Below are positions 1-9,446 of a DNA stretch of 64,000 nucleotides, piece by piece. The translations under genes were made by a program, and so were the position numbers. Within the stretch, counting starts at the first letter, position 1, and each line of letters begins with the position of its first letter. Source of the DNA: CAZHZT01 sp964537285 (GTDB lineage: Bacteria; Bacteroidota; Bacteroidia; Chitinophagales; Saprospiraceae); contig CAZHZT010000002.1 in NCBI GenBank assembly GCA_964537285.1, forward strand, positions 26,953 to 90,952, read 5' to 3'. The notes under the pieces are model-generated. The model was not told the DNA's origin, searched no databases, and saw nothing but the letters and a program-made list of their open reading frames with translations.

Positions 1-49
1 CATTCGATAGCTAATAGCTGAAGAATTTCAATATTTTAAAATGTAGACA

Positions 50-2914
50 ATGACACGCAATAATAAACCTACCTTAATAGAGCGCATCGCTGAGTCCTTG
101 CGTATTATTCCAAAGCTATCCGAAAATCGGGAGCCAACTGATTTGGACCGCCTAACTGAGCCTGGCGACCTGACTAAATTCCCGCCCCCCGAAAAATGGG
201 ATGACTGGGTGGAGTACGAAGCCAAAGCCTGGCCGAGAAAAGAAAAAAAGCATTACAGTATTGTTCCGACTACCTGTTTTAACTGTGAATCTGCTTGTGG
301 TTTAACCGCTTATATCGATAAAGAAACCAACGAAATTCGTAAGTTCGAAGGCAATCCTTACCATCCAGGCAGCCGGGGTAGAAACTGTGCCAAGGGGCCT
401 GCAACTATTAATCAAATTACGGATCCGGATCGCATCCTCTACCCATTGAAACGAGTTGGTGAACGTGGAGAAGGCAAATGGGAGCGTGTAAGCTGGGATG
501 AAGTGCTCGATGATATCGCTGGTCGCATAAGAAAAGCCCTTCAGGAAGGAAGAAACAATGAAGTAGCTTATCACGTTGGCCGCCCCGGGCATGAGGGATA
601 TGCTAACCGTGTCCTGCAGGGGTGGGGAGTAGATGGCCATAATAGCCATACTAATATCTGCTCTTCTGGAGCTCGTTTTGGTTATAATATCTGGTACGGA
701 TACGACCGTCCGTCTCCGGATCATGCTAATGCAAAATTCATTTTGCTGATCAGCGCTCACCTGGAGAGTGGTCACTACTTTAATCCGCATGCTCAACGGA
801 TTATTGAGGGTAAAATGAAAGGAGCCAAACTGGCGACAATGGACCCGCGTTTGTCCAATACTGCCAGTATGTCAGACTATTGGATGCCGACCTACCCTGG
901 TTCGGAGGCCGCTGTAATGTTGGCTATGGCTAAGGTAATTCTGGATGAAGGACTTTACAACAGGCCATTCATGGAAAATTGGGTGAATTGGGAAGAGTAT
1001 CTTGAAAAATGTCATCCGGAAGCTGAAGTTTCCTTCGAAAATTTTATTGAAAAGATAAGGGAAGAGTACAAGGAGTATACGCCAGAATTTGCGGAAAAAG
1101 AAAGTGGTGTAAAAGCTGAAATGATCGTTGATGTAGCCCGCCAAATTGGAGAAGCAGGTGAACGCTTTGCTACCCACAACTGGCGTAGTGCTGCCAGTGG
1201 TAACCTGGGGGGGTGGTGTGTTTCACGATGCTTACACTTTTTAAATGTATTGACCGGAAGCGTAGGGGCTAAAGGAGGTACTTCACCTAACAGTTGGAAT
1301 AAATTCAATCCTAAGTTCTTTGATGTTCCTCCGGCTCAAAAATTCTGGAATGAGTTGCATTTCCCGAATGAATATCCATTGGCCTTTTTCGAAATGAGCT
1401 TCCTCTTGCCGCATTTCCTCAAAGAAGGCCGCGGAAAAATGGATGTTTATTTCACTCGTGTTTTCAATCCAGTCTGGACCTATCCCGATGGTTTCTCCTG
1501 GATGGAAGCGCTTTCAGACGAAAATATGGTTGGCCTTCATATTGCGCTGACCCCTACATGGAATGAAACGGCCTTCTTCGCGGACTATGTCCTTCCTATG
1601 GGCCACTCTGCCGAAAGACACGATCTTAATAGTTATGCTACACACTCGGGTACCTGGGTTGCTTTCCGTCAACCTGTACTGCGCGAAGCTGCTCGAAAAG
1701 CAGGTAAGGATGTGACGTTTACCTACGAAGTGAACCCCGGTGAAGTATGGGAGGAAGATGAATTCTGGATTGAACTTTCCTGGCGCATTGATCCGGACGG
1801 AAGCCTTGGCGTGCGCAAACACTTCCTTTCTCCTTATCGCGAGGGCGAAAAAATCAATATCGACGAGTATTATCAGTTTATTTTTGAAAATACCAAAGGA
1901 TTGCCGGAAGCCGCTAAAAAAGAAGGACTTACCGAATTGCAGTACATGCGCAAATACGGAGCTTTTGAAGTGGAAAAACACGGTTACAAAAAACACGAAA
2001 ACCACTTGAGTGAAGAGCAGTTAAAAGGAAGTACCGTAGATCCTAAAACAAAGGTCATTTCCAAAGGTGGTAAACAGATCGGCGTCATGGTAAATGATAT
2101 TCCTATGACCGGCTTTCCTACGCCAAGTCGGAAAAACGAGTTCTACTCGCAGACTATGGTGGATTGGAAATGGCCCGAATATGCTACGCCGACTTACATT
2201 AAAAGCCATATCCATCCGGAAAATTTGAAGAAAGAAGAAAATGAGTATTGTCTGGTCCCTACTTTTCGTTTGCCTACCTTGATCCACTCGCGTTCTGGTA
2301 ATGCTAAGTGGCTCACAGAAATCTCTAACCGGAATCCTATCTGGATGCACAATTCCGATGCGAAAGCCTTTGGCTTAAAGACAGGTGACCTTGTTCGAAT
2401 TACTACGGATATTGGATACTTTGTGGATAAAGTTTGGGCCACCGAAGCGATGAAGCCTGGCGTCATTGCCTGCTCACACCACCTTGGTCGCTGGCGTCGC
2501 CCTCAGGATAAGGGAAATCGCTGGGCTACTAATACGGTTTCGATCCAAAATGATGGAAAAGGCGGCTGGAAAATGAGTACAGTTTCCGGCATTCGTCCTT
2601 TTAAAAGTGATGATCCGGATAGCTCCCGTGTTTTCTGGAGTGATGGTGGGGTCCACCAGAATATTACCCATGCTGTACACCCCGATCCAATTAGTGGTAT
2701 GCACTGCTGGCATCAAAGGGTACGCATTGAAAAAGCACGCCCCGAGGATAAGTATGGGGATATTTTCGTAGATACAAACAAGTCATTTGAAGTGTATAAA
2801 GAATGGCTGGCAATGACACGCCCCGCTCCCGGGCCAGATGGTTTGCGCAGACCTCTGTGGTTTAAGCGGCCATTGAAACCAGTGAAGGAGTTGTATTATT
2901 TGGACAAGGAGTAG
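50..2914 (+). CDS. molybdopterin oxidoreductase, DMSO reductase family
   Basis: Catalytic subunit of a Mo-bis-PGD oxidoreductase (954 aa). The N-terminal [4Fe-4S] site is visible as C76-x2-C79-x3-C83 followed by C113 in RNCAKG. The fold continues through the Mo/PGD domains; HTNICSSG places C204 where PhsA/PsrA-type enzymes carry a Cys Mo ligand (by analogy, not proven). The C-terminal third has the molybdopterin dinucleotide-binding beta-barrel (LKTGDLVRITTDIGYF). No Tat signal is present, so it is cytoplasmic or piggybacks on a partner. Electron-transfer and membrane subunits would be expected next to it; none lies downstream, so they may be upstream of the window. Substrate unknown. Only 49 bp upstream are visible, but the ATG at 50 fits the family's N-terminus. 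Confidence 0.85.
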   Translation: MTRNNKPTLIERIAESLRIIPKLSENREPTDLDRLTEPGDLTKFPPPEKWDDWVEYEAKAWPRKEKKHYSIVPTTCFNCESACGLTAYIDKETNEIRKFEGNPYHPGSRGRNCAKGPATINQITDPDRILYPLKRVGERGEGKWERVSWDEVLDDIAGRIRKALQEGRNNEVAYHVGRPGHEGYANRVLQGWGVDGHNSHTNICSSGARFGYNIWYGYDRPSPDHANAKFILLISAHLESGHYFNPHAQRIIEGKMKGAKLATMDPRLSNTASMSDYWMPTYPGSEAAVMLAMAKVILDEGLYNRPFMENWVNWEEYLEKCHPEAEVSFENFIEKIREEYKEYTPEFAEKESGVKAEMIVDVARQIGEAGERFATHNWRSAASGNLGGWCVSRCLHFLNVLTGSVGAKGGTSPNSWNKFNPKFFDVPPAQKFWNELHFPNEYPLAFFEMSFLLPHFLKEGRGKMDVYFTRVFNPVWTYPDGFSWMEALSDENMVGLHIALTPTWNETAFFADYVLPMGHSAERHDLNSYATHSGTWVAFRQPVLREAARKAGKDVTFTYEVNPGEVWEEDEFWIELSWRIDPDGSLGVRKHFLSPYREGEKINIDEYYQFIFENTKGLPEAAKKEGLTELQYMRKYGAFEVEKHGYKKHENHLSEEQLKGSTVDPKTKVISKGGKQIGVMVNDIPMTGFPTPSRKNEFYSQTMVDWKWPEYATPTYIKSHIHPENLKKEENEYCLVPTFRLPTLIHSRSGNAKWLTEISNRNPIWMHNSDAKAFGLKTGDLVRITTDIGYFVDKVWATEAMKPGVIACSHHLGRWRRPQDKGNRWATNTVSIQNDGKGGWKMSTVSGIRPFKSDDPDSSRVFWSDGGVHQNITHAVHPDPISGMHCWHQRVRIEKARPEDKYGDIFVDTNKSFEVYKEWLAMTRPAPGPDGLRRPLWFKRPLKPVKELYYLDKE

Positions 2915-2923
2915 GAGTGTAAG

Positions 2924-3190
2924 ATGAATCATCCCTTAACTTTAAGGAACTTCATGTTGTCTCAATAGTTAATGATAGGTGCTGTAAATCAGTGTTTTAG
3001 GACCGGCCTTATTCAATTTAGCTTTTTGTCCCGAATCAAGTTCGGGACAAAAAGCGTTAAGAATTGAATACAGCCTTGATTTTTTGCTACTTTTTTATCA
3101 AGAAAAAAGTAGATAAAAGACTAATTAACAGTTAAATGTAAAGGTTTTTACGAACATGAGTCATCCCGAATTTTCGGGATGACTCATGTT
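2924..3190. repeat. family B composite palindromic repeat, copy 1
   Basis: About 265 bp, nearly the same as 11368-11702. It contains a perfect 15-bp-arm hairpin (3021-3035/3041-3055, TTTTTGTCCCGAA arm) and ends in an 18-bp-arm palindrome (3153-3170/3173-3190, core GAGTCATCCCGAA). It lies between two convergent genes, 7 bp from the stop of the downstream one, so it may also terminate transcription. Confidence 0.85.
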
Positions 3191-3196
3191 TTTTAT

Positions 3197-5329
3197 TTAC
3201 AGCTCCTTCACAAAAGGCTGCCTGTAAAGCCGCTTCCCCGTAGCTGCTTTAATCGCATTAGCTACAGCTCCACCTGCCGGCGGAAGCCCAGGCTCCCCGA
3301 GGCCTGTCGGCCGTTCGGTACTGGGAACAAAATGCACCTCCACCTGAGGCGTTTCCTGCATGCGAATGAGGCGGTATACCCCAAAATTATCCCCTTGTGG
3401 CTTGCCTTTGACGAAACTGAGATCGCCATACATGGCATGACCAATGCCATCGAGTACGCCCCCCTGGATCTGGTTAATGCCTCCGGTCGGATTGATGAGA
3501 ATACCGCAATCTACTGCTACAATAACTTTGGTGACGACAGGCTTACTATCTTTCATCACTACCTCAGCTATTTCGGCTACATGGGTATTATGACTATAGT
3601 AAGCTGAAAATCCTTGATGAGTACCTTTAGCAGGGTTGCCCCAATTTCCTTTTTCTACCACCAGCTTAATTGTGTCAATCATGCGCTGGGGACTGTATTC
3701 GATCTTATCGTCGAGGTGTTCCTTGGCATTTTCCAATAAACGCAAGCGCAGCTCCACCGGGTCTATGTTGAGTTCTTCGGAGAGCTCATCGAAGAATGTT
3801 TGCTCGGCAAAGCCCAGGAAGTTCGTATAAGGTGCGCGCCAGGCTCCGGTAGTGATATCGCTTTGGTAATTGGCACTGCTCACTCGCAGGTTTTGAATGG
3901 CTGCTGCCGGAAAAAAGTTAGGGATCAAGCCATACATATTGCTGTTGATACTGGCTTCTTTAAGGTGATACCCTGTGATCTTTCCGTCTTTTATGCTCGC
4001 CGCGAGTCTGTATTTTATAGCAGGCCGGTAAATTCCGGCAGCCATATCATCTTCTCTGGTATAGAGCACCTGAACCGGAAGGCCTGTTTTATCTGATACT
4101 TCTGCCGCTTCAAGGGCGAAATCGCCATATAAGCGGCGGCCAAAACCACCCCCCTGGCGGGTCATTTGGATCCGGATTTCAGCAACATCGCGACTGAGCA
4201 GTTCGGCAATACGCCCGGCGGTTCTTTCCGGCGTTTGAATTGGGCCTGCCATATCGACTTGTTTCTCAGTAACATGAGCGAAGAAGTTCATGGGCTCCAT
4301 GCAGTTATGTGGCAGAAAGGGAGAATGATAGGTGCGTTCAATGACTTTGTCGGCCTCAGCAAAGGCTTTCTCAACATCGCCATCATCACGGCGAATATCC
4401 ATTTCATTGCCATCGAGCAAGTCCGTTAAGATCTTTTCGTGATCGCTGCTGCTTTCCAGTTCTTTGTTGCTGCTCCACTCCGCTTGTAGCGCTTTTTTAC
4501 CTTTAAAGGCAGCCCAGGTATTCTTGGCGATTACCGCTATTTTGTCACCAAACTGAACTACATCACTCACGCCATTCACTGCTCTGGCTGCAGTATCGTC
4601 AAAGCTTTTTAATGTTTGCCCGAATGCTGGAGGCCTTAAAACGGCGGCATAAGCCATTCCTTCGCGTTTATAATCAAAACCAAAAAGCGGCTGGCCAGTG
4701 ATGATCTTATCTATATCTACGTTGAGCCTGCTCGTACCAATGATATGGTAGTCCTTAGGATCTTTTAGTTTCACATTGTCGGGTATAGGCAATGCTGCTG
4801 CTTCGTTTACCACTTCCCCATAGAAAAGTTGTTCACCTTTTGCATTCGTAATCACGCCTTTACTTGCCTTACAGGTACCGGGGGATACCTGCCACTTTGA
4901 TGCTGCAGCATTAATCAGCATTTGCCTGGCTGTTGCGCCGGTTTCTCTGAGAGCATCCCATCCATAACGGATGCTTTGGCTGCCGCCGGCTACCTGGCGA
5001 TCGAAATCTTTGGTGTTTAGCTCGCCCTGTTCTACCAATACTTTATCCCAATCCACGTCCAGTTCTTCGGCAATGATCATGGGCATAGCTGTTTTTACAC
5101 CCTGACCGATTTCCGGGTTGGGCGAGATAATGGTTACAAAGCCATTTTCAGCAATTTTAATGAAGGCGTTGAAGTCCTTGAAATTCAGTTTTGAAATATC
5201 AATCGGGGCTTCTGCGGTTGGATTACAGGCGTTAAATAAATTAAAACCAATTAGAAGTCCTCCTGTGGTTAAAGTGCTTGCACGCAGGAAGTGACGTCTG
5301 CTTATTGTACTGGGTTTGATTGATTGCAT
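3197..5329 (-). CDS. xanthine dehydrogenase-family Mo-binding subunit (IorB-like)
   Basis: Molybdenum-cofactor subunit of an isoquinoline 1-oxidoreductase/aldehyde dehydrogenase-type enzyme (about 710 aa). It starts with a Tat signal (SRRHFLRAS, then a hydrophobic stretch ending at a Cys), so it is probably periplasmic and possibly lipid-anchored. Family motifs seen: GGGFGRR (MoCo binding), GAWRAPYTN, and the C-terminal GLGEPGLPPAGGAVANA with the catalytic Glu. The ATG at 5329 is preferred because a longer frame to 5437 only translates the family A repeat. Its [2Fe-2S] partner is the next gene upstream (5454-5909); a repeat sits between the two. Substrate cannot be told from sequence. Confidence 0.88.
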   Translation of the reverse strand: MQSIKPSTISRRHFLRASTLTTGGLLIGFNLFNACNPTAEAPIDISKLNFKDFNAFIKIAENGFVTIISPNPEIGQGVKTAMPMIIAEELDVDWDKVLVEQGELNTKDFDRQVAGGSQSIRYGWDALRETGATARQMLINAAASKWQVSPGTCKASKGVITNAKGEQLFYGEVVNEAAALPIPDNVKLKDPKDYHIIGTSRLNVDIDKIITGQPLFGFDYKREGMAYAAVLRPPAFGQTLKSFDDTAARAVNGVSDVVQFGDKIAVIAKNTWAAFKGKKALQAEWSSNKELESSSDHEKILTDLLDGNEMDIRRDDGDVEKAFAEADKVIERTYHSPFLPHNCMEPMNFFAHVTEKQVDMAGPIQTPERTAGRIAELLSRDVAEIRIQMTRQGGGFGRRLYGDFALEAAEVSDKTGLPVQVLYTREDDMAAGIYRPAIKYRLAASIKDGKITGYHLKEASINSNMYGLIPNFFPAAAIQNLRVSSANYQSDITTGAWRAPYTNFLGFAEQTFFDELSEELNIDPVELRLRLLENAKEHLDDKIEYSPQRMIDTIKLVVEKGNWGNPAKGTHQGFSAYYSHNTHVAEIAEVVMKDSKPVVTKVIVAVDCGILINPTGGINQIQGGVLDGIGHAMYGDLSFVKGKPQGDNFGVYRLIRMQETPQVEVHFVPSTERPTGLGEPGLPPAGGAVANAIKAATGKRLYRQPFVKEL

Positions 5330-5342
5330 AGTGATTATTTTT

Positions 5343-5453
5343 AGTTCTTTGACATAAATTGTGGAAAATGGAACTTCAAAATGATAAGCCTTGAATGCCC
5401 TTGTGGCTGAAAGGCTTATCATTTTGAAGTTCCACACAATTTGTCAGAGAACG
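5343..5453 (-). repeat. family A palindromic repeat, copy A1 (core inverted)
   Basis: 111 bp with terminal inverted repeats (AGTTCTTTGACATAAATT / AATTTGTCAGAGAACG) and a long inner stem (GGAACTTCAAAATGATAAGCC and its complement). The longer end, containing TGGAAAATGG, points at the start codon of the IorB-like gene 13 bp away. The core loop is in the opposite orientation to that in most copies (shared with A3). Confidence 0.92.
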
Positions 5454-5909
5454 TTATTTTTTAGCAGCTAAGGCTACAGCTTCTTCAATGCGGTTGTAAG
5501 CGGCGCACCGGCAAAGGTTCCCGTGCATAGCAGCTCTGATTTCTTCGTGGGTCGGCTCAGGGTTCTGTTTCAAAAAAGCTGCTGCGGTCATGATTTGACC
5601 GGCCTGGCAGTAGCCACACTGAGGCACATCTACTTCTTTCCAGGCTTGTTGAACCGGATGATCTCCATTTTCAGATAATCCTTCGATAGTGGTAATTTCT
5701 CCACTGGCTGCCATTGCTACATTGACGACACAGCTTCGCATCGCCTGTCCATTTATGTGCACGGTACAAGTTCCGCAAAGGGCGATGCCACAGCTGTATT
5801 TAGTGCCTAAAAGGTGGAGTTCGTCGCGCAATACCCACAGTAAAGGAGTATCTGCATCAACATCTACCGTTTTTGTTTCGCCATTTACTTTTAGTGAAAA
5901 TTGAGCCAT
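5454..5909 (-). CDS. [2Fe-2S] ferredoxin-type subunit (IorA-like)
   Basis: Small electron-transfer subunit (151 aa) of the molybdenum hydroxylase. It has the two expected clusters: a plant-type site (CGIALCGTC plus a later C in MRSC) and a C-terminal site (CGYCQAGQ ... NLCRC). Length is typical for IorA/CoxS-type subunits. It is the promoter-proximal gene of the two-gene operon with the IorB-like subunit and is transcribed divergently from the aminotransferase-fold gene at 6099. A Bacteroidota-type -7 box lies 66 bp upstream of its start. Confidence 0.93.
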   Translation of the reverse strand: MAQFSLKVNGETKTVDVDADTPLLWVLRDELHLLGTKYSCGIALCGTCTVHINGQAMRSCVVNVAMAASGEITTIEGLSENGDHPVQQAWKEVDVPQCGYCQAGQIMTAAAFLKQNPEPTHEEIRAAMHGNLCRCAAYNRIEEAVALAAKK

Positions 5910-5974
5910 AGTGATATTTTTTGAAAGATAGGAGGCAATTTGAAAATCGCAAAGGTTTTTAAGTAGCAGTCAGG

Positions 5975-6009
5975 CAAATATATAAAAAAAATATTCTAAA
6001 AACTGCAAA
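5975..6009 (-). promoter_or_regulatory. putative promoter of the iorAB-like operon
   Basis: On the minus strand TATATTTG (5975-5982) matches the Bacteroidota -7 consensus TAnnTTTG, with TTTG at 6006-6009 as a possible -33 element. The 23-nt gap is a little longer than usual. Inferred from consensus only. Confidence 0.45.
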
Positions 6010-6098
6010 GAGCTGATATCCAAAAATTAATATTTACAGCTATTGTCTTACTCCGAATCTTTGCCTATTATTATCCATGAAAAGTAAAATATATTCAC

Positions 6099-7391
6099 AT
6101 GAAAACTCATCGTCGATCCTTTCTCCGTCGTTTGGCGCAGGCTACTGCCGCAATGACATTAACCCCGCTGGCTATTTCCGCAGATCCATTATTACATACA
6201 GCCCTTAAGCGCACGGCTCACCTAAGTCCGCAAGAGTGTGCAATGGACGAGGACTTCTGGTACCTTATCCGACAAGCCTACACGGTGTCGCCAAATATTA
6301 TTAATTTAAATAATGGAGGAGTAAGTCCTCAACCTAAAGTGGTTCAGGAAGCGGTTGAGCACTACAATCGCCTTAGCAATGAAACTCCTTCTTATTACAT
6401 GTGGAGAATCTTGGATCAGGGTAAAGAACCTCTTCGGCAAAGACTGGCGCTTCTGGCTGGATGCGAAGCCGGAGAACTGGCCATTAACCGTAATGCTTCA
6501 GAAGCTCTGGAAACTGTTATTTTCGGGCTTCGACTCAAAGCAGGCGACGAGGTGGTACTTTCCAAACAGGATTACCCCAATATGATCAATGCCTGGAAAC
6601 AACGAGAACATCGGGATGGCATCGTTTTGAAATGGGTTTCAATGGATTTTCCTTTTGAGGATGATAACTATGCTGTGGAAACTTATGCAAATGCCTTTAC
6701 AAATAAGACCAAAGTTGTCCATATTACACATATGATTAATTGGAACGGTCAGTTGCTCCCTGCTGCTCGAATTGCTGAAGAAGCTAAAAAAAGGAATATA
6801 GAGGTTTTAGTGGATGGAGCTCACTCTTTTGCGCATATTGATTATAAAATCCCAGACTTAAAATGTGATTACTTTGGCACCAGCCTGCACAAATGGCTTT
6901 GCGCACCTTTTGGGAGCGGTCTGCTATATGTGAAGAAGGATAAGATTCGCAACTTGTATCCACTTTTTGGTGCCGGTGATCCTGAAAGTGAAGATATTTC
7001 CAAGTTTGAGCATCTGGGAACGCGCTCTTTTGCCATTGAACAAGCTATTGGGCATGCCATCAATTTTCATGAAATGATCGGAGGAAAACGCAAGCAAGAA
7101 CGTTTGTTTTTTTTAAAAAAATACTGGACGGAAAAAGTGAAAAACTTACCGGGGATATATTTTCAAGGCTCTCGTTCTCCTGATCGCAGCGGAGCTATTT
7201 GCCTGGTTGGGTTTCAAGATAAAGAACATTCAGCAATCAATCAATTCCTCTTTAAAGAGTTTAAAATCCATGCTGTTGGTATTAAGTGGGAGGATTTTAA
7301 GGGGGTTAGGATAACGCCCAATGTATATACTTTAACTAGCAAACTGGATCGACTGGTAGATGCATTCCGCCAATTTGTTAAAGAAGGATGA
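6099..7391 (+). CDS. Tat-exported aminotransferase class V-fold PLP enzyme
   Basis: PLP-dependent fold-type I protein (430 aa) similar to isopenicillin N epimerase/cysteine desulfurase-like proteins. A twin-arginine signal is clear (HRRSFLRRLAQ plus an Ala/Leu stretch), so it acts outside the cytoplasm. The PLP-binding set is visible: D239 and H242 in VDGAHSFAH and the Schiff-base K265 in SLHKWL. NNGGVSP near residue 72 is the substrate/cofactor loop. Exported members of this family are common in Bacteroidota but their substrate is generally unknown. It stands alone, divergent from the iorAB-like operon. Confidence 0.85.
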   Translation: MKTHRRSFLRRLAQATAAMTLTPLAISADPLLHTALKRTAHLSPQECAMDEDFWYLIRQAYTVSPNIINLNNGGVSPQPKVVQEAVEHYNRLSNETPSYYMWRILDQGKEPLRQRLALLAGCEAGELAINRNASEALETVIFGLRLKAGDEVVLSKQDYPNMINAWKQREHRDGIVLKWVSMDFPFEDDNYAVETYANAFTNKTKVVHITHMINWNGQLLPAARIAEEAKKRNIEVLVDGAHSFAHIDYKIPDLKCDYFGTSLHKWLCAPFGSGLLYVKKDKIRNLYPLFGAGDPESEDISKFEHLGTRSFAIEQAIGHAINFHEMIGGKRKQERLFFLKKYWTEKVKNLPGIYFQGSRSPDRSGAICLVGFQDKEHSAINQFLFKEFKIHAVGIKWEDFKGVRITPNVYTLTSKLDRLVDAFRQFVKEG

Positions 7392-7663
7392 AAAAAGTTT
7401 GGTGTAATTCTGAACTTTTTCTAACTTTCCAGACTTGATCCCTGTTGTATGCTTTGTATTTTTGGATCAGGATGATTTCATTCTGATCCGTATTTCTCAA
7501 CGGTGGGTTCAAGTTTTTATAAAAGAAGGAGAAATTTTAATGGAATAATTTCTTTTTTTCTCTGGCGTTCAATGGGAACGACGATCCAACAAGCAGTAAA
7601 TTCGGCTGGGCTCGCTCCAAAAGGTTTACATTAATAGAAATTTTTTATATCTTACTTAGTGTA

Positions 7664-8245
7664 ATGGCAGAAAAAAATGAACTAGAAAAGTATTATGATA
7701 AGGTTTTTGAGGAAGAACTCTTTCCTCATGCAGATTCATTATATACTTTTGCATACCACTTGACGTACAACGACGATGATGCGAATGACCTCGTTCAGGA
7801 AACTTATTTGAAAGCTTATCGGTTTATACAAAAGTATGATCAGGGAACGAATGCGAAGGCTTGGTTGTTTAAGATACTAAAGAATGCTTTCATCAACGAG
7901 TATAGAAAGAAAAGCAAGAAACCAACAACCGTTGATTACGAGGAGATTGCAAGCTTTCACGATGAGGAAGATACGAATTACTCGAGTTATCTTGACCTGA
8001 GAGAGGAAATTTTTCAACATATGATGGGGGATGAAGTTACAAATTCAATCAACTCGCTTCCCGTCGATTTCAGAACGGTAATTTTACTTTGTGACGTTGA
8101 GGGCTTTAAGTATGAAGAGATCGCAAAAATAGTAGATATCCCAATAGGAACCGTTCGTTCACGATTGCACAGAGCAAGGCAAATGCTCAAAGAAAAACTT
8201 GCAAACTATGCCAAGTCGCTTGGCTACGAAGATAAAAAAAACTAA
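7664..8245 (+). CDS. ECF RNA polymerase sigma factor
   Basis: Sigma-70 family extracytoplasmic-function factor, 193 aa. Region 2 (DANDLVQETYLKAYRF ... AWLFKILKNAFINEYRKK) recognises the -10 element and region 4 (LPVDFRTVILLCDVEGFKYEEIA, then GTVRSRLHRARQMLKEKL) binds the -35. The next gene (8522) encodes a small anti-sigma-like protein, so the pair probably forms a stress-response switch. The stimulus is not visible from sequence. The 276 bp between the two genes is unusually long for such a pair. Confidence 0.93.
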   Translation: MAEKNELEKYYDKVFEEELFPHADSLYTFAYHLTYNDDDANDLVQETYLKAYRFIQKYDQGTNAKAWLFKILKNAFINEYRKKSKKPTTVDYEEIASFHDEEDTNYSSYLDLREEIFQHMMGDEVTNSINSLPVDFRTVILLCDVEGFKYEEIAKIVDIPIGTVRSRLHRARQMLKEKLANYAKSLGYEDKKN

Positions 8246-8521
8246 ATTTTAAGAATAAATGGGTGGGCAACTTTAAGTTTAGCTTATTATTGGCAAACTA
8301 TTTATTCCCCGGATGACCTTTTACAAAAGAGAAGCCGGTTTCTTAAGATTATTTTACTAAACTAATATCTGGCATTGCCACAAGATTTCGAATACAAAGT
8401 GAATCTACATACTAAAAATAGTGTTGCTCCAATCACTTTGTGTCAATGAAACGCGTCATTGGTTTACCAAATAGTTCGTTTCGTTTATCTACAGGCCGTC
8501 AGATAGCAAAATCCTTAAACA

Positions 8522-8773
8522 ATGGGTAACAGTCAAAACAACAGCTACCAGGAACTCGTCAGAAAAGTCACCATGTACTTGGATAATGAGCTCAATAGTG
8601 AAGCCGAAAGAGACCTACTCAAAGAAATTCAACAAAATCCCGCGTACTTCGAGTTATTAAAACAAGAAAAATCTTTTAAAGAGTTTATTAAGTCCAGAGT
8701 CTATCGCCGCAAAGTTTCTCCTGCCCTCATCCAATCCATAAAAGAAAAAATACGCGTCGCTCCTCCTTTATAA
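8522..8773 (+). CDS. small anti-sigma factor-like protein
   Basis: 83-aa soluble protein with the anti-sigma-domain pattern: MYLDNELNSEAERDLLKEIQ, then a helix NPAYFELLKQEKSFKEFI and a basic C-terminal helix. It lacks the HxxxCxxC zinc site of ZAS anti-sigma factors, so redox release through zinc is unlikely. Its position after the ECF sigma gene supports the assignment. No membrane segment. The 8246-8521 gap shows only a weak palindrome (CAATGA/TCATTG near 8450). Confidence 0.7.
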   Translation: MGNSQNNSYQELVRKVTMYLDNELNSEAERDLLKEIQQNPAYFELLKQEKSFKEFIKSRVYRRKVSPALIQSIKEKIRVAPPL

Positions 8774-8857
8774 TCGCGTAATAATTTCAATTAAAAAGGC
8801 TGATATTAACAAAAAGAGACCTAATTCCTATCTTCTCTTTTAATTACAATTAATTTT

Positions 8858-9154
8858 AGTTCTTTGACATAAGTAGTTCACGGAAATAGACTATATAAAT
8901 AACCTTTGCCCGCTGTAGAAGCATTTTTCGTTTGGAGATCGACACTTTTTTGGGATTTTTCGAAGAAAAATCCCAAAAAAGTGTCGATCTCCAACTCAAA
9001 AACCTTCCTGCCAAGGGCATCGATAGTTTATACAGTTTAATTCCGTGAACTACTTAAATTGTGAAAAAATGGAACTTCAAAATGATAATCCTTTCAGCCA
9101 CAAGAGCATTCAAGGCTTATCATTTTGAAGTTCCACACAATTTGTCAAAGAACG
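8858..9154 (-). repeat. family A repeat copy A2, split by a second palindrome
   Basis: Left end AGTTCTTTGACAT at 8858-8870, remainder AAATTGTGAAAAAATGG... to AAAGAACG at 9056-9154. Between them a 185-bp palindromic element (8871-9055) is inserted exactly inside the family A sequence GACAT^AAATTGTG. The only family A copy whose long end does not face a start codon. Confidence 0.9.
8871..9055. mobile_element. 185-bp palindromic insertion with perfect 30-bp-arm core hairpin
   Basis: Outer arms AAGTAGTTCACGGAA / TTCCGTGAACTACTT; imperfectly paired middle (CTATATAAATAACC versus TAAACTGTATAAAC region); centre is a perfect hairpin with arms 8932-8961 and 8965-8994 and a 3-nt loop GAA. No coding capacity. 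It behaves like a non-autonomous hairpin element inserted in another repeat; no clear target duplication beyond 1-2 bp. Confidence 0.75.
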
Positions 9155-9191
9155 TTAATTTCTTTACCCCAACTATCCAATAAGATTACCT

Positions 9192-9404
9192 AAGGAGATT
9201 GTCTAACAGCAGTACGTAGCTCTTGGCTAGTGAAATCTATGTGCCAAGAGCTACGTACTATTATTAGATAATGCCAATTGCGATCCGTTAAATGAGGCTA
9301 AATCATCGGTAATTTGTTTCAAAACGTCGCCTATCGGCTGCGTTTTTCACAAATTCCTCCTTATTTACCCTCATTCAGCGCAAATTGGAGTAGGTAATCT
9401 CCTT
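9192..9404. repeat. structured intergenic element with end inverted repeat
   Basis: Bounded by AAGGAGATT (9192) and AATCTCCTT (9396). Inside are a perfect 17-bp-arm hairpin (9211-9227/9243-9259, arm AGTACGTAGCTCTTGGC) and a long imperfect inverted repeat from CCAATTGCGATCC (about 9274) to GCGCAAATTGG (about 9389). No open frame. Together with A2 it fills the 670-bp gap before grpE. Confidence 0.65.
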
Positions 9405-9446
9405 CAATACTCTTCTTTTTACTGACAATTTGTCCTGTATTAATCT

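Noticed and set aside
3179..3607. 142-codon plus-strand frame
   Set aside because: Antisense of the IorB-like gene, which has clear family motifs.
5330..5437. 36-residue N-terminal extension of the IorB-like protein
   Set aside because: The extension is a translation of family A copy A1; the Tat signal starts at the ATG at 5329.
8246..8521. Possible small RNA or missing gene between sigma and anti-sigma genes
   Set aside because: Only a weak 6-bp palindrome; no frame or terminator pair that would support an RNA gene.
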